A stretch of 64,000 nucleotides of DNA from Flavihumibacter fluminis (GTDB lineage Bacteria > Bacteroidota > Bacteroidia > Chitinophagales > Chitinophagaceae): NCBI RefSeq assembly GCF_021491375.1, contig NZ_JAKEVY010000001.1, positions 682,001 to 746,000 on the forward strand. Reading direction: 5' to 3'. The position numbers were made by a program, and so were the translations under genes. The notes under the pieces are model-generated. The model saw only the letters and a list, made by a program, of their open reading frames with translations. It did no database searches and had not been told where the DNA came from. Of this stretch, positions 15,995 through 24,423 are shown piece after piece. Each line of letters starts with the position of its first letter. Position 1 is the stretch's first letter.

Positions 15995-16825
15995 TTAAGC
16001 CGGATTGGCTGCTCTCCAGGCGTCTACTGCTTTTTTAACACTACCGTATTTTAGCAGTAACCCTTTTGCCGCTTCGTAATCGTCCAGTTTCAGTTGCTGC
16101 AAAACCATATGGGTACCACGGTCTACCAGCTTTTCATTACTGAGCTGCATGTTCACCATTTTATTGTCTTCCACCCTTCCGATTTGTATCATGACAGTAG
16201 TGGAAATCATATTGAGCACCAGTTTTTGTGCGGTTCCACTTTTCATGCGGGTTGATCCGGTAACGAATTCGGGGCCAACCACTACTTCAATTGGGAAATC
16301 TGCTTCCTGGCTTACAGGAGAGTTGGGATTGCAGGAAATGGAGCCGGTGAGTATACCATTTTCGCGGCATTTTTTTAAAGCACCGATTACATAAGGAGTG
16401 GTACCACTTGCAGCAATTCCAACCACCACGTCCTTTTCACTGACAAAATGTTTTTTAAGGTCTTCCCAGCCCTGCTGCAAACTGTCTTCTGCATTTTCCA
16501 CCGCTTTCTGAATGGCTTCCTCACCACCGGCAATCAATCCGATTACGAGCCCATACGGCATGCCATATGTTGGCGGAATTTCACTGGCATCCAGAATTCC
16601 CAAACGCCCGCTGGTACCTGCTCCCAGATAGAATAAACGTCCGCCTGCAAGCATATTATCTGTAATAGCGGAAACCAGTTTTTCAATCTGAGGGATTGCT
16701 TTGGCAACGGCCAACGGTACTTCCTGGTCTTCTCTGTTTATATTCTGCAAAATCTCCGACACCTCCATTTTTTCCAGGTGACGATACCGGCTTTCCTGCT
16801 CGGTTACTTTAACAAATTCGGGCAT
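15995..16825 (-). CDS. murQ: N-acetylmuramic acid 6-phosphate etherase
   Basis: A 276-residue SIS-fold enzyme that splits the lactyl ether of MurNAc-6-phosphate to give GlcNAc-6-phosphate and D-lactate in peptidoglycan recycling. Family signatures are GAGTSGRLGILDASEIPPTYG (about 70-90), IAASGTTPYVIGAL and GSTRMKSGTAQK. It is somewhat shorter than the usual 295-300 residues, with a compact C-terminus. It follows the sugar kinase gene by 21 bases, which fits a MurNAc/GlcNAc phosphorylation and cleavage pair. Confidence 0.95.
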   Translation of the reverse strand: MPEFVKVTEQESRYRHLEKMEVSEILQNINREDQEVPLAVAKAIPQIEKLVSAITDNMLAGGRLFYLGAGTSGRLGILDASEIPPTYGMPYGLVIGLIAGGEEAIQKAVENAEDSLQQGWEDLKKHFVSEKDVVVGIAASGTTPYVIGALKKCRENGILTGSISCNPNSPVSQEADFPIEVVVGPEFVTGSTRMKSGTAQKLVLNMISTTVMIQIGRVEDNKMVNMQLSNEKLVDRGTHMVLQQLKLDDYEAAKGLLLKYGSVKKAVDAWRAANPA

Positions 16826-16846
16826 ATGCTTGCGTTGATCTTGAAA

Positions 16847-17686
16847 TTATTGGTGGTACTGAATCAATCCTTCAATCGGATGCTGAAGAATTTTTCCAAG
16901 TTCCAGTTCGTACGAGGAACAAAGGTCGGAAACCACATCACGGAATCCAAATGCTACCCCACCCACAAAATGAATCGGATAGTTCCAACTTTCCTTGTAT
17001 TTGATCACATGTTGAAAGAAGAAATCATTCAGGCCATCTTCAATGATATTTTCAATCATGTAATGGCCGCGGTTTTCAGCCAGGAAAAGTGTGAAGCTGG
17101 CCAGAAAACGGTTGGGCAGAGGTTGTTTATAAACCCGATCCAAGATATCAACATCGTTCATTTTAAACTTGTCTTCAAACCGGTAGGCCAATTCTTCATC
17201 AAAGGTTTTATACAGGTAATACTGAATTACTTTTTTCCCCAGGTAGGCGCCGCTTCCTTCATCGCCCAGTACATAGCCCAAACCCGGACTGTTCTTCACA
17301 ATTTTTTTTCCATCGTAATAACAGGAATTACTACCGGTTCCAAGGATACAGGCAATGCCTTTCCCCCGCTGACAAACTGCACGGGCAGCACCCATCAGGT
17401 CGTGATTGACTTCCACCGGCTGACCCGGAAATACCCGTTGAATGGCTTTCTGTACAGATTTCCGGTTGGCGGGATTTTTGCACCCCGTACCGTAATAGTA
17501 GATTGCTTCCAGTTTATAACGACTGATTTCGGGGTATAAATCACGCCGAATCAGTTCTTCGATTTGGTCAGTATTGAGAAAATAGGGACTGATACCCAGG
17601 GTGAAAACCGTTTTTTTAACCTTTCCTTTGTCCACTACACACCATTCGCACTTGGTTGCACCACTGTCTGCAAGTAATATGGCCAT
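16847..17686 (-). CDS. BadF/BadG-type N-acetylglucosamine/MurNAc kinase
   Basis: A 279-residue ASKHA-fold sugar kinase. The phosphate-1 loop LLADSGATKCEWCVVD lies at 4-19 and the phosphate-2 loop CILGTGSNSCYY near 115-126; the adenosine motif appears as VGGVAFGF near the C-terminus. It is similar in kind to NagK-like and MurK-like kinases. Its position directly upstream of murQ suggests it phosphorylates MurNAc and/or GlcNAc released from the wall. The exact substrate is inferred from context. It is divergent from the S41 protease gene across about 108 bp. Confidence 0.87.
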   Translation of the reverse strand: MAILLADSGATKCEWCVVDKGKVKKTVFTLGISPYFLNTDQIEELIRRDLYPEISRYKLEAIYYYGTGCKNPANRKSVQKAIQRVFPGQPVEVNHDLMGAARAVCQRGKGIACILGTGSNSCYYDGKKIVKNSPGLGYVLGDEGSGAYLGKKVIQYYLYKTFDEELAYRFEDKFKMNDVDILDRVYKQPLPNRFLASFTLFLAENRGHYMIENIIEDGLNDFFFQHVIKYKESWNYPIHFVGGVAFGFRDVVSDLCSSYELELGKILQHPIEGLIQYHQ

Positions 17687-17794
17687 GAATTCACTTTAAT
17701 GCTGGGACGAAAATAAAACTATGTTAGCATACTGGAGCAATAATATGGAGAGCGGCTCCGGGCATTTCAGTAATTTGCAGCTTTAGAACGTAAT

Positions 17795-19447
17795 ATGAAG
17801 CAAGGAAAAAAAGTTCAGGTTTGGCTTCCCCTGCTCTTCGCAGTTGTCATGATCGGGGGAATGGTAATAGGTTACAAACTGCGCGATAATACACAGGTTG
17901 CCAGTAATGTTTTCAGGTTTGATACCAAAAGATCACCACTTCAGGAAGTACTGGACCTGGTGATGTTGAAATACGTAGACAAAGTATCGGTGGATACACT
18001 TGGAAATGCTGCTATCCAGGATATGCTGACCAAACTGGATCCGCACAGCAATTTTATCCCGGCGCAACACCTGGGTGCTTTAACAGAAGACCTTCAGGGA
18101 AATTTCCAGGGTATTGGAATTGAATTCCAACTATTCCGGGATACCGTCAATGTTGTAAATGTGGTTCCGGGCGGCCCAAGTGAAAAAGCCGGCCTTCAGG
18201 TTGGGGATAAATTTCTCAAAGTGGGTGATACCACTGTTACCGGAGGTATCAGTTCGGATCGTATCAAGGAACTGCTGCGTGGCCCTGGCGGCTCCAAAGT
18301 AACCACGACCCTCCTGCGGAATGGCCAACCTATAACGGTGACAATTACGCGTGGAACCATCCCGCTTCCTTCCCTGGATGCAGCCTATTTACTAGAACCT
18401 GAAACAGGTTACATGCGGATCAGCAAATTTTCAGAAACTACCTATGAAGAATTCATGGCTGGACTGGAAAAATTGCTGGGTGAAGGGATGAAATCGCTGA
18501 TTCTTGACCTCCGTGGCAATGGTGGCGGCATTTTGGGTGAAGCGGTTGATATGGCGGATGAATTTCTGGATGGCGATAAACTGATCGTATACACCGAAGG
18601 AAATAACATGAAACGCCAGGAGTATCGGTCCCGCCGGAATGGGTTGTTTGAAAAAGGCAACCTGGTGTTGTTGATGGATGAACAATCTGCCTCCGCCAGT
18701 GAAGTGTTGGCAGGTGCCCTGCAGGACTGGGACCGGGCTACCATAATAGGCAGACGCAGTTTTGGCAAAGGATTGGTGCAGGAACAGTATCAGTTGAGCG
18801 ATGGGTCGGCTTTGCGCCTCACTGTTGCCCGTTATTATACTCCCAGTGGACGCAGTATTCAGAAACCCTACGATAAGGGTATTGAAGACTACCAGGATGA
18901 CCTGCACAAGCGATTTGAAAACGGCGAAATGAACAATGCCGACAGCATTCATGCAGCCAATGGTAAAGCTTATAAGACCAGCAAAGGCAGAACGGTTTAT
19001 GGAGGTGGAGGAATTGTACCGGATGTATTTGTTGGCGCCGATACCACCCTTTTATCCAGCTCAGTAACTGCCTTGTACCGGAACAACACCATTGGTAATT
19101 TCACCTACCTCTATTATGTCCGCAACCGCGCATCCGTGGATGAATTCAAGAGTCCGGTTTCCTACAATGATGCCATCCGGTTTTCAGAAAATGACTGGCA
19201 AAGCCTTAAAAAGATGGCTGAACAGGACAGTGTTAAGGTGGGTGATTTCACTTCCGCTGACCTTTCCTTTTTATCTGAGCGCATGAAAGCCCTAATTGCC
19301 CGGTATCGCTGGAGAAGCGAAGGGTATTTCCAGGTACTGAATGCAGGGGATGAAGTAGTGAGGAAGGCGATGGAGGAAGTACATGGAAGTGGAGGAATGG
19401 AAGAGGGGAAAAAGGGGGAAGGGAAGATGGAAGAAGGGAAGAAATGA
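17795..19447 (+). CDS. S41-family C-terminal processing peptidase
   Basis: A 550-residue membrane-anchored periplasmic serine protease. An N-terminal hydrophobic helix (8-26) leads to a PDZ domain (about 85-175) and the S41 catalytic core. The nucleophile lies in SASASE (Ser298/300/302) and the general base is Lys325 in FGKGLVQ. It resembles CtpA/Prc enzymes that trim or degrade envelope proteins. The last twenty or so residues (GGMEEGKKGEGKMEEGKK) are low complexity and encoded by a purine-rich heptad array, so the natural C-terminus probably ended earlier. A weak -7-like TAATTTG sits at 17771-17777. Confidence 0.92.
   Translation: MKQGKKVQVWLPLLFAVVMIGGMVIGYKLRDNTQVASNVFRFDTKRSPLQEVLDLVMLKYVDKVSVDTLGNAAIQDMLTKLDPHSNFIPAQHLGALTEDLQGNFQGIGIEFQLFRDTVNVVNVVPGGPSEKAGLQVGDKFLKVGDTTVTGGISSDRIKELLRGPGGSKVTTTLLRNGQPITVTITRGTIPLPSLDAAYLLEPETGYMRISKFSETTYEEFMAGLEKLLGEGMKSLILDLRGNGGGILGEAVDMADEFLDGDKLIVYTEGNNMKRQEYRSRRNGLFEKGNLVLLMDEQSASASEVLAGALQDWDRATIIGRRSFGKGLVQEQYQLSDGSALRLTVARYYTPSGRSIQKPYDKGIEDYQDDLHKRFENGEMNNADSIHAANGKAYKTSKGRTVYGGGGIVPDVFVGADTTLLSSSVTALYRNNTIGNFTYLYYVRNRASVDEFKSPVSYNDAIRFSENDWQSLKKMAEQDSVKVGDFTSADLSFLSERMKALIARYRWRSEGYFQVLNAGDEVVRKAMEEVHGSGGMEEGKKGEGKMEEGKK
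19383..19446 (+). repeat. Purine-rich heptad array within the S41 protease 3' end
   Basis: Degenerate 7-base G/A units (GTGGAGG, AATGGAA, GAGGGGA and so on) run to the stop codon and encode the Gly/Glu/Lys/Met tail of the protease. It shares the GGAATGGAAGA motif with the tyrA array on the opposite strand. Confidence 0.65.
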
Positions 19448-19500
19448 CACCTAACCCCCAATAATTAGCACTTGACCGAAAGCAGGGCGTTTCACAGGAA

Positions 19501-19535
19501 AGTGAGACGTCAGACGTCAGACGTGAAAAGTGAAA
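19501..19535 (+). repeat. Heptad array between S41 protease and the DUF6249-like gene
   Basis: AGTGAGA, CGTCAGA, CGTCAGA, CGTGAAA and AGTGAAA follow one another with exact 7-base spacing. A matching array in the opposite orientation lies at 19681-19757, so the two could fold together. Confidence 0.75.
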
Positions 19536-19592
19536 CCGGAGGGTTTTTAAGGCAATCGCTAGCAGTGCGTTACTTTAAAAACCCTCCGGTTT
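19533..19592. terminator. Perfect 18-bp inverted repeat, probable bidirectional terminator
   Basis: AAACCGGAGGGTTTTTAA (19533-19550) and its exact reverse complement at 19575-19592 flank a 24-base loop. It lies between two convergent genes (S41 protease and the DUF6249-like gene). The internal TTTTT/AAAAA tracts are part of the stem. Position suggests transcription termination for both directions, although the loop is long for a classic terminator and no long T-tract follows. The rest of 19448-19741 holds only repeats. Confidence 0.55.
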
Positions 19593-19680
19593 TAAATACA
19601 GGTATAAGGTTTAGTATTCAGGATGAGGTAGTATTTCTTATAAAGGTGCAGCATCCAGGAATCAGGTGTAAAGTATGGGA

Positions 19681-19757
19681 GTCTTCCATTCCTACATCTT
19701 CCTTTCCCCCTCTTCCCTTCTCACGTCTGACGTCTGACGTTTCACTTTTCCCCTTCC
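19681..19757 (-). repeat. Heptad array at the 3' end of the DUF6249-like gene
   Basis: Read on the minus strand: AAGTGAA, ACGTCAG, ACGTCAG, ACGTGAG, AAGGGAA, GAGGGGG, AAAGGAA. The DUF6249-like gene stops on the TGA of its AAGTGAAACGT start, the same element that ends tyrA. Confidence 0.75.
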
Positions 19758-20095
19758 TTATCCAACAACTCCTTCTTCTCAATCTGATAGGATCTGATCA
19801 GGCCAAGACCACCACCGATGGCGATCAGCGCGAACCAGAGGGCAGGGTTTTCATCATCGTGCAACATATATTGGGTAATGATATACGCAAGGGCCAAACC
19901 GATACCGGCGCCCAGGAAAAGCAAACCGTTCTTAAGGTTGCGGTAAGGAGCGGGGCGATTGGCAAACTCCTTGGGATTGAGTCCTCTTTCAATCATTGCC
20001 ATATTCTCACGGCTTTTCAGGTAAACGATACCAAATACCATGGCGAAGGCGCCCAGGGGAACTAAAATCGGGATCAAAACTTCTGCGGTTTGCAT
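19742..20095 (-). CDS. Small DUF6249-like membrane protein
   Basis: A 117-residue inner-membrane protein with three hydrophobic helices at about 6-26, 57-75 and 84-101. Between the first two is a conserved-looking charged loop (MAMIERGLNPKEFANRP). It resembles the DUF6249 family common in Bacteroidota, whose function is unknown. The C-terminus (LLDKEGEK) runs into a heptad repeat array that supplies the stop codon. It is divergent from the sigma factor gene across 261 bp in which I see no other gene. A role with the sigma/anti-sigma pair is possible but unsupported. Confidence 0.8.
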   Translation of the reverse strand: MQTAEVLIPILVPLGAFAMVFGIVYLKSRENMAMIERGLNPKEFANRPAPYRNLKNGLLFLGAGIGLALAYIITQYMLHDDENPALWFALIAIGGGLGLIRSYQIEKKELLDKEGEK

Positions 20096-20356
20096 ACAAT
20101 GTTTTTTATGGTTGTGTTTTAATTGTTTCTGTTCAATCAGACTACCGCTTCCGGATCCAGGTTACAGCAGCGAAGAACTTTTTTTTGACTGGTTGTATAA
20201 ACCCCGATCAGTCAACAACCGGGTTCTGGGAATATGACGGCAGGTTTTTCTATCAGGTTACAGCCGAATCCGAAATACGCCCAACTTATCTTAATTTTAG
20301 TGTTGTACATTATTACCTGTAACCTAACAACCGCAACCGGCGTCCTACTCCCTGTA

Positions 20357-20941
20357 ATGCAACCAGCAACACCGGATAACGAGATCATACAAATGGTGAA
20401 GAATGGTAATCAGCAGGCCTACAGCCAGTTGGTTACCAGGTACCAGAACTATGTATTCACCATAGTGTTAAGGTATATCAACAGTCGGGAGGATGCTGAG
20501 GAAGTGGCCCAGGATGTGTTCATCAAAGCCTATAAAAGCCTCGCAGATTTCAGAGGAGAGAGTAAGTTCAGTACATGGATCTATACGATTACCACCACCA
20601 GCTGCCTGACCTTCCTGAGAAAGAAAAAACTGGAAGTACATTCGCTGGATAATGAAAAGGTAATGGCCCATGCGGAACAGGTTGACAGTGGAATGCGGGC
20701 CAACCAGGTGGAACAGAAATCCAAACTGGCGATGGTGAACCAGGCTATTTCCCTGCTGTCGCCGGATGACGCCCAGGTAATTACACTTTTCTATAAGGGA
20801 GAACAGAGCCTGGATGAAATTGCACAGATATTGGGACAGGAAACCAATGCAATTAAAGTAAGGTTACACCGGGCAAGGCAACGACTTCGGGATAAAATGG
20901 AAAAATTCTTCCCCCAGGAAGTCCGCGACCTGACCACTTAA
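20357..20941 (+). CDS. ECF RNA polymerase sigma factor
   Basis: A 194-residue extracytoplasmic-function sigma factor. Region 2 spans about 10-75 (NGNQQAYSQLVTRYQNYVFT, then EDAEEVAQDVFIKAYKSL and FSTWIYTI). Region 4 covers about 130-185 (LSPDDAQVITLFYKGEQSLDE, then the recognition helix in NAIKVRLHRARQRLRDK). An in-frame upstream extension to 20234 would add a hydrophobic 41-residue segment, which is not expected in this family, so I use the ATG at 20357. It precedes a membrane protein gene by 38 bp, the usual layout of a sigma/anti-sigma operon. Confidence 0.93.
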   Translation: MQPATPDNEIIQMVKNGNQQAYSQLVTRYQNYVFTIVLRYINSREDAEEVAQDVFIKAYKSLADFRGESKFSTWIYTITTTSCLTFLRKKKLEVHSLDNEKVMAHAEQVDSGMRANQVEQKSKLAMVNQAISLLSPDDAQVITLFYKGEQSLDEIAQILGQETNAIKVRLHRARQRLRDKMEKFFPQEVRDLTT

Positions 20942-20942
20942 A

Positions 20943-20977
20943 ATATAATTCACAATTCATCATTCATAATTTTTACT
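20943..20977 (-). repeat. Short heptad array between sigma factor and its partner
   Basis: On the minus strand GAATGAT, GAATTGT and GAATTAT units repeat with 7-base spacing directly after the sigma factor stop codon. The motif is shared with the longer array at 41056. The purine-rich strand here is antisense to the preceding gene, unlike the other arrays. Confidence 0.5.
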
Positions 20978-20979
20978 TC

Positions 20980-21492
20980 ATGTCACAGAATATAGAAATG
21001 GAAGCCCGCCTCTGGGAATACATCGATGGGATAGCGAAGCCGGAAGAACGTTCGGTGATTGAAGCCCTGATTCAAACCCAGCAGGAATGGAGGGAGAAAT
21101 ACCAGGAGATGGTAGCACTTCACCAGGATTTGCAGGAACACCTGGAGTTGGAAGCCCCTTCCCTTCGTTTTACCAAAAACGTGATGGAAGAAATCGCAAG
21201 ATTACATATTGCTCCAGCTACCAGCACTTATATCAATAAAAAGATCATCTACGGAATTGCAGGATTTTTCATCACCCTGATTGTTGGCTTTGTAATATAT
21301 GCCATTGCACAGATCGATTGGAGCAGTGGATCCGGTAGTGGGGGCTTTGAATGGAACCGCATCGATTTTTCCGGAATATTCAACAATCAATTCGTGAATA
21401 TTTTCATGATGGTGAATATTGTACTGGGATTGATGCTCTTTGACCGGTATCTCACTGCACAGAAAAAAAACTGGAAAAAGCAGGCTTCCTGA
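20980..21492 (+). CDS. Probable anti-sigma factor, membrane protein
   Basis: A 170-residue protein with a cytoplasmic N-terminal helical part (EARLWEYIDGIAKPEERSVIEAL, reminiscent of anti-sigma domains), a transmembrane helix near 88-110 and a second near 138-155. It lies 38 bp downstream of the ECF sigma factor gene in the same direction. A His-x3-Cys-x2-Cys zinc motif is absent, so it is not a classic ZAS protein. The assignment rests on gene order and topology. It could also be a general membrane partner of unknown role. Confidence 0.65.
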   Translation: MSQNIEMEARLWEYIDGIAKPEERSVIEALIQTQQEWREKYQEMVALHQDLQEHLELEAPSLRFTKNVMEEIARLHIAPATSTYINKKIIYGIAGFFITLIVGFVIYAIAQIDWSSGSGSGGFEWNRIDFSGIFNNQFVNIFMMVNIVLGLMLFDRYLTAQKKNWKKQAS

Positions 21493-21545
21493 GCGATTGG
21501 GCTTCATCTGGCAAAATCACTCAAACGGTTGCATATGGAAGGATG

Positions 21546-21569
21546 AGACCGAATGCTTAAGTTCGGTCT
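21546..21569. promoter_or_regulatory. 8-bp inverted repeat upstream of the GalNAc-type kinase gene
   Basis: AGACCGAA (21546-21553) and TTCGGTCT (21562-21569) are exact reverse complements around an eight-base loop. It lies between the anti-sigma-like gene and the kinase gene, 29 bp before the latter's ATG. It lacks a T-tract, so an operator or leader hairpin is as likely as a terminator. Confidence 0.4.
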
Positions 21570-21597
21570 ATAAAAGGCCTTATCCATATAAACTAAC

Positions 21598-22680
21598 ATG
21601 GAACAACAGATTTTGCCAGCCTATCTGAAAGAAACAGCCCATCTTTCAACCGAAACGTTCGGATCGGGATTGATTAATACTACCTGGAAAGTAACGGATA
21701 AAAATCGCTCTTATATCCTGCAACGCATTAACCAGGATGTATTCAAACATCCGGAATGGATTGCATCCAATCTCAGGCAAATCGGGAGTTACCTTAAAAC
21801 TCATCACCCTGATTATCTGTTTGTTGAACCTGTTAAAACGCTTGATAACCAGGACCTCGCAATTTCAAAAGAAGCCGGTTATTTCAGATTGCTCCCTTTT
21901 ATCAAAGATTCCCATAGCATTGATGTGGTAACAGAACCTTCCCAGGCCTATGAAGCTGCCAAACAATTCGGAAGATTTACCGCTTTGCTGGAAGGAATAA
22001 AACTGGATGAACTACATACTACGATCGCGGATTTCCATAATCTCACCTTGCGGTTTCGTCAGTTTGAAGATGCCATTGCTTCCGGGATTCCGGATCGGAT
22101 ACAAAAGGCCGGTCCCGAAATTGACTATCTCAAGAATAAATCGGGAATCGTTACTACCTACCAGCATATTTGTAATAACCCTTCTTTCCATTTACGTGTA
22201 ACCCATCATGATACCAAGATCAGTAATGTATTGCTGGATGCCTCCAATAAAGGGCTCTGTGTGATAGACCTCGATACCGTGATGGCAGGGTATTTCATTA
22301 GTGATGTGGGTGATATGTTACGGACTTATCTCTCTCCCGCCAGTGAAGAAGAAACAGACCTGGAAAAGATCTGCATTCGTACGGATATTTTTGAAGCCAT
22401 CGTAAAAGGTTACCTGTCCGAAATGAATGCAATTCTTTCGGACGATGAAAGAAGAGCTTTCATTTATGCGGGCAAATTCATGATCTATATGCAGGCCATT
22501 CGGTTTCTCTCCGATTACCTGATTGGCGACACCTATTATGGTGCCAGGTATGCTGATCATAACCTGCAACGCGCGCGCAACCAGATCCGCCTTTTACAGG
22601 AACTGGAAGCAAAAGAACCAGAACTAACAGAGATCCTTAACCGATATATTTTTCATCAAGATCAAACAACATCAATATGA
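21598..22680 (+). CDS. NahK-like N-acetylhexosamine kinase (APH-fold phosphotransferase)
   Basis: A 360-residue aminoglycoside-phosphotransferase-fold kinase. The N-lobe nucleotide loop reads FGSGLINTTW (about 20-29). The catalytic loop is HHDTKISNVLLD (about 203-214) and the metal-binding DLDT follows near 224-227. It resembles N-acetylhexosamine 1-kinases that phosphorylate GlcNAc/GalNAc at C1. The next gene, overlapping by four bases, encodes a GH109-type N-acetylgalactosaminidase. Together they suggest release and activation of GalNAc. Homoserine- or choline-kinase-like functions are alternatives for this fold. Confidence 0.8.
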   Translation: MEQQILPAYLKETAHLSTETFGSGLINTTWKVTDKNRSYILQRINQDVFKHPEWIASNLRQIGSYLKTHHPDYLFVEPVKTLDNQDLAISKEAGYFRLLPFIKDSHSIDVVTEPSQAYEAAKQFGRFTALLEGIKLDELHTTIADFHNLTLRFRQFEDAIASGIPDRIQKAGPEIDYLKNKSGIVTTYQHICNNPSFHLRVTHHDTKISNVLLDASNKGLCVIDLDTVMAGYFISDVGDMLRTYLSPASEEETDLEKICIRTDIFEAIVKGYLSEMNAILSDDERRAFIYAGKFMIYMQAIRFLSDYLIGDTYYGARYADHNLQRARNQIRLLQELEAKEPELTEILNRYIFHQDQTTSI

Positions 22681-24107
22681 GTTCAAACAGAAGAAAATTC
22701 CTGCGGAACCTCACAATGGGTACCGGCGCGCTGGTGAGCAGCTGGCCGGTTCTGGGCAAGGACCTTGCAGAAGATGCACCCCATCCCACAGCAAAGACCT
22801 CTCCCTCCTTTAACATGTGCGGATACGCTGCACCCAAACTTGAAAAGGTTCGAATCGGTTTTATCGGGCTGGGCATGCGCGGTCCGGGAGCTGTTGAGCG
22901 CATGAGCCATATTGAAGGAGTAGAAATTAAAGCGCTTTGCGATCTTTATCCCGAAAGGGCCGCGGCCGCTCAGCAAATCCTCACCAAAGCAGGATTACCC
23001 AAGGCGAAAGAATTCTCTGGTGAAAATGGCTGGAGACAGGTTTGTGAGCAAAAAGATATTGATTTGATTTATATCACAACACCCTGGGACTTACACACAC
23101 CAATCGCTCTTTATGCCATGAACAATGGCAAACACGCAGCCACTGAAGTACCGGCAGCGCTTTCTATTGATGAATGCTGGCAGCTCGTGGAAACATCCGA
23201 GCGCACCCGTAAACATTGTATGATGCTGGAGAACTGCTGTTATGATTTCTTTGAACTGCTTACGCTGAACATGGCGCGGAATGGCCTCTTTGGAGAAGTA
23301 CTCCATGTAGAAGGAGCCTATATCCACGATCTGCTGGATCTAAATTTCAGTAAAAAAGGATATGCCAATATGTGGAGACTAAAAGAGAATATCCGCATGA
23401 ACGGTAGTCTCTATCCAACCCACGGCCTGGGTCCTGTTGCACAATGCATGAATATCAATCGTGGTGATCAGTTCGATTACCTGATCTCCATGTCAACGAA
23501 TGATTTCACCATGGGAGCACATGCAGCAGAACTTGCAAAAACCGATTCGTTTTTCTCCCCTTACGTTAATCAGAAATACCGGGGAAATATGAACAATACC
23601 CTGATCCGCACCCACAAGGGCAAAAGCATTCTCATCCAGCACGATGTCAGCTCTCCCCGTCCCTACAGCCGCATACACCTGGTAAGTGGCACAAAAGGGG
23701 TGGCACAGAAATGGCCCAGTCCTGCGAAGATCGCTTTTGGCCACAGTTGGATAAAACAGGAAGAATTTAAGGCTTTGGAAGATAAACATACTCCACCCAT
23801 CGTCAAACATATTGGAGAAATAGCCAAGGGCGTTGGTGGTCATGGGGGTATGGATTTCATTATGGACTGGCGACTGATCGATTGTTTGCGTAATGGTTTG
23901 CCGCTGGACCAGGACGTGTACGATGCAGCACTTTGGAGTTGTATTATTCCGCTCTCTAACCAGTCGGTAAATAACAGGAGCCGCAGTATGGATATCCCTG
24001 ATTTCAGCAGGGGCAACTGGATCACAAATAAACCGGTGGATCTGACACTCAATGGAGGAGGCAATACCCCGGTTCGTAAAATTGAAAAAAGCGGTAAACA
24101 GCTATAA
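22677..24107 (+). CDS. GH109-type Gfo/Idh/MocA protein (alpha-N-acetylgalactosaminidase-like)
   Basis: A 476-residue secreted Gfo/Idh/MocA protein. A twin-arginine-like signal (NRRKFLRN) starts the protein. The NAD-binding GFIGLGMRGPGA motif lies near 61-72. The TPWDLHTPIALYAM segment, EVPAALSIDECW, and the GH109 hallmark YPTHGLGPVAQ (near 247-257) follow. GH109 enzymes hydrolyse terminal alpha-GalNAc using tightly bound NAD+ through an oxidation-elimination mechanism. Its gene overlaps that of the sugar kinase by four bases and is followed by a strong terminator, so the two form a compact operon. Confidence 0.88.
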   Translation: MSSNRRKFLRNLTMGTGALVSSWPVLGKDLAEDAPHPTAKTSPSFNMCGYAAPKLEKVRIGFIGLGMRGPGAVERMSHIEGVEIKALCDLYPERAAAAQQILTKAGLPKAKEFSGENGWRQVCEQKDIDLIYITTPWDLHTPIALYAMNNGKHAATEVPAALSIDECWQLVETSERTRKHCMMLENCCYDFFELLTLNMARNGLFGEVLHVEGAYIHDLLDLNFSKKGYANMWRLKENIRMNGSLYPTHGLGPVAQCMNINRGDQFDYLISMSTNDFTMGAHAAELAKTDSFFSPYVNQKYRGNMNNTLIRTHKGKSILIQHDVSSPRPYSRIHLVSGTKGVAQKWPSPAKIAFGHSWIKQEEFKALEDKHTPPIVKHIGEIAKGVGGHGGMDFIMDWRLIDCLRNGLPLDQDVYDAALWSCIIPLSNQSVNNRSRSMDIPDFSRGNWITNKPVDLTLNGGGNTPVRKIEKSGKQL

Positions 24108-24136
24108 AGAAGGTTTTCGTTGATTGGTTTTACTTA

Positions 24137-24167
24137 AACCCGTTCTCTGAAAAGAGACGGGTTTTTT
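24137..24167 (+). terminator. Intrinsic terminator after the GH109-type gene
   Basis: AACCCGT (24137-24143) pairs with ACGGGTT (24157-24163). After one bulged T, CTCT pairs with AGAG around a GAAA tetraloop. Six T follow. Confidence 0.9.
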
Positions 24168-24380
24168 AATAAAAATTGGCAGCTCGGCGGTTAGTAGAAA
24201 CAAACCATCTGCTGCCAACAAAACGACTGCTAAATTGCTCATTCTGGAAGAACCAAAACGAACCTGTAAAATAGCTCGTAATTCAACTGGTATTTAATAC
24301 TATTTTACTCAATCTTCATACTTTCATTTCCAAAACGGTTACTGGTTATCAATCCCTGGCTAAAGTCATATTCCTGATTT
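24168..24380. other. Intergenic stretch, no gene seen
   Basis: Between the terminator and the promoter elements of the AraC gene I find no open frame, repeat or conserved RNA structure that I can support. The sequence is AT-rich. Confidence 0.6.
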
Positions 24381-24412
24381 TTTGTAATTTACCCCAGACT
24401 AATACTATTTTG
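24381..24412 (+). promoter_or_regulatory. Likely promoter of the AraC-type regulator gene
   Basis: TTTG (24381-24384) and TATTTTG (24406-24412) resemble the Bacteroidota -33 and -7 elements with a spacer of 21. The -7 box has one base fewer than TAnnTTTG between TA and TTTG. A transcript would start close to the ATG at 24424. Confidence 0.45.
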
Positions 24413-24423
24413 ACTAGCTACAT

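Noticed and set aside
16778-17539. A 253-codon open frame on the plus strand
   Set aside because: Antisense to the sugar kinase and murQ genes, which have clear family motifs.
19501-19757. Possible CRISPR array because of regularly repeated units
   Set aside because: The units are 7 bases, contiguous and degenerate, with no spacers and no cas genes.
20234-20356. Longer start for the sigma factor adding a hydrophobic segment
   Set aside because: ECF sigma factors begin close to region 2 and the ATG at 20357 fits this; a membrane segment would be abnormal.
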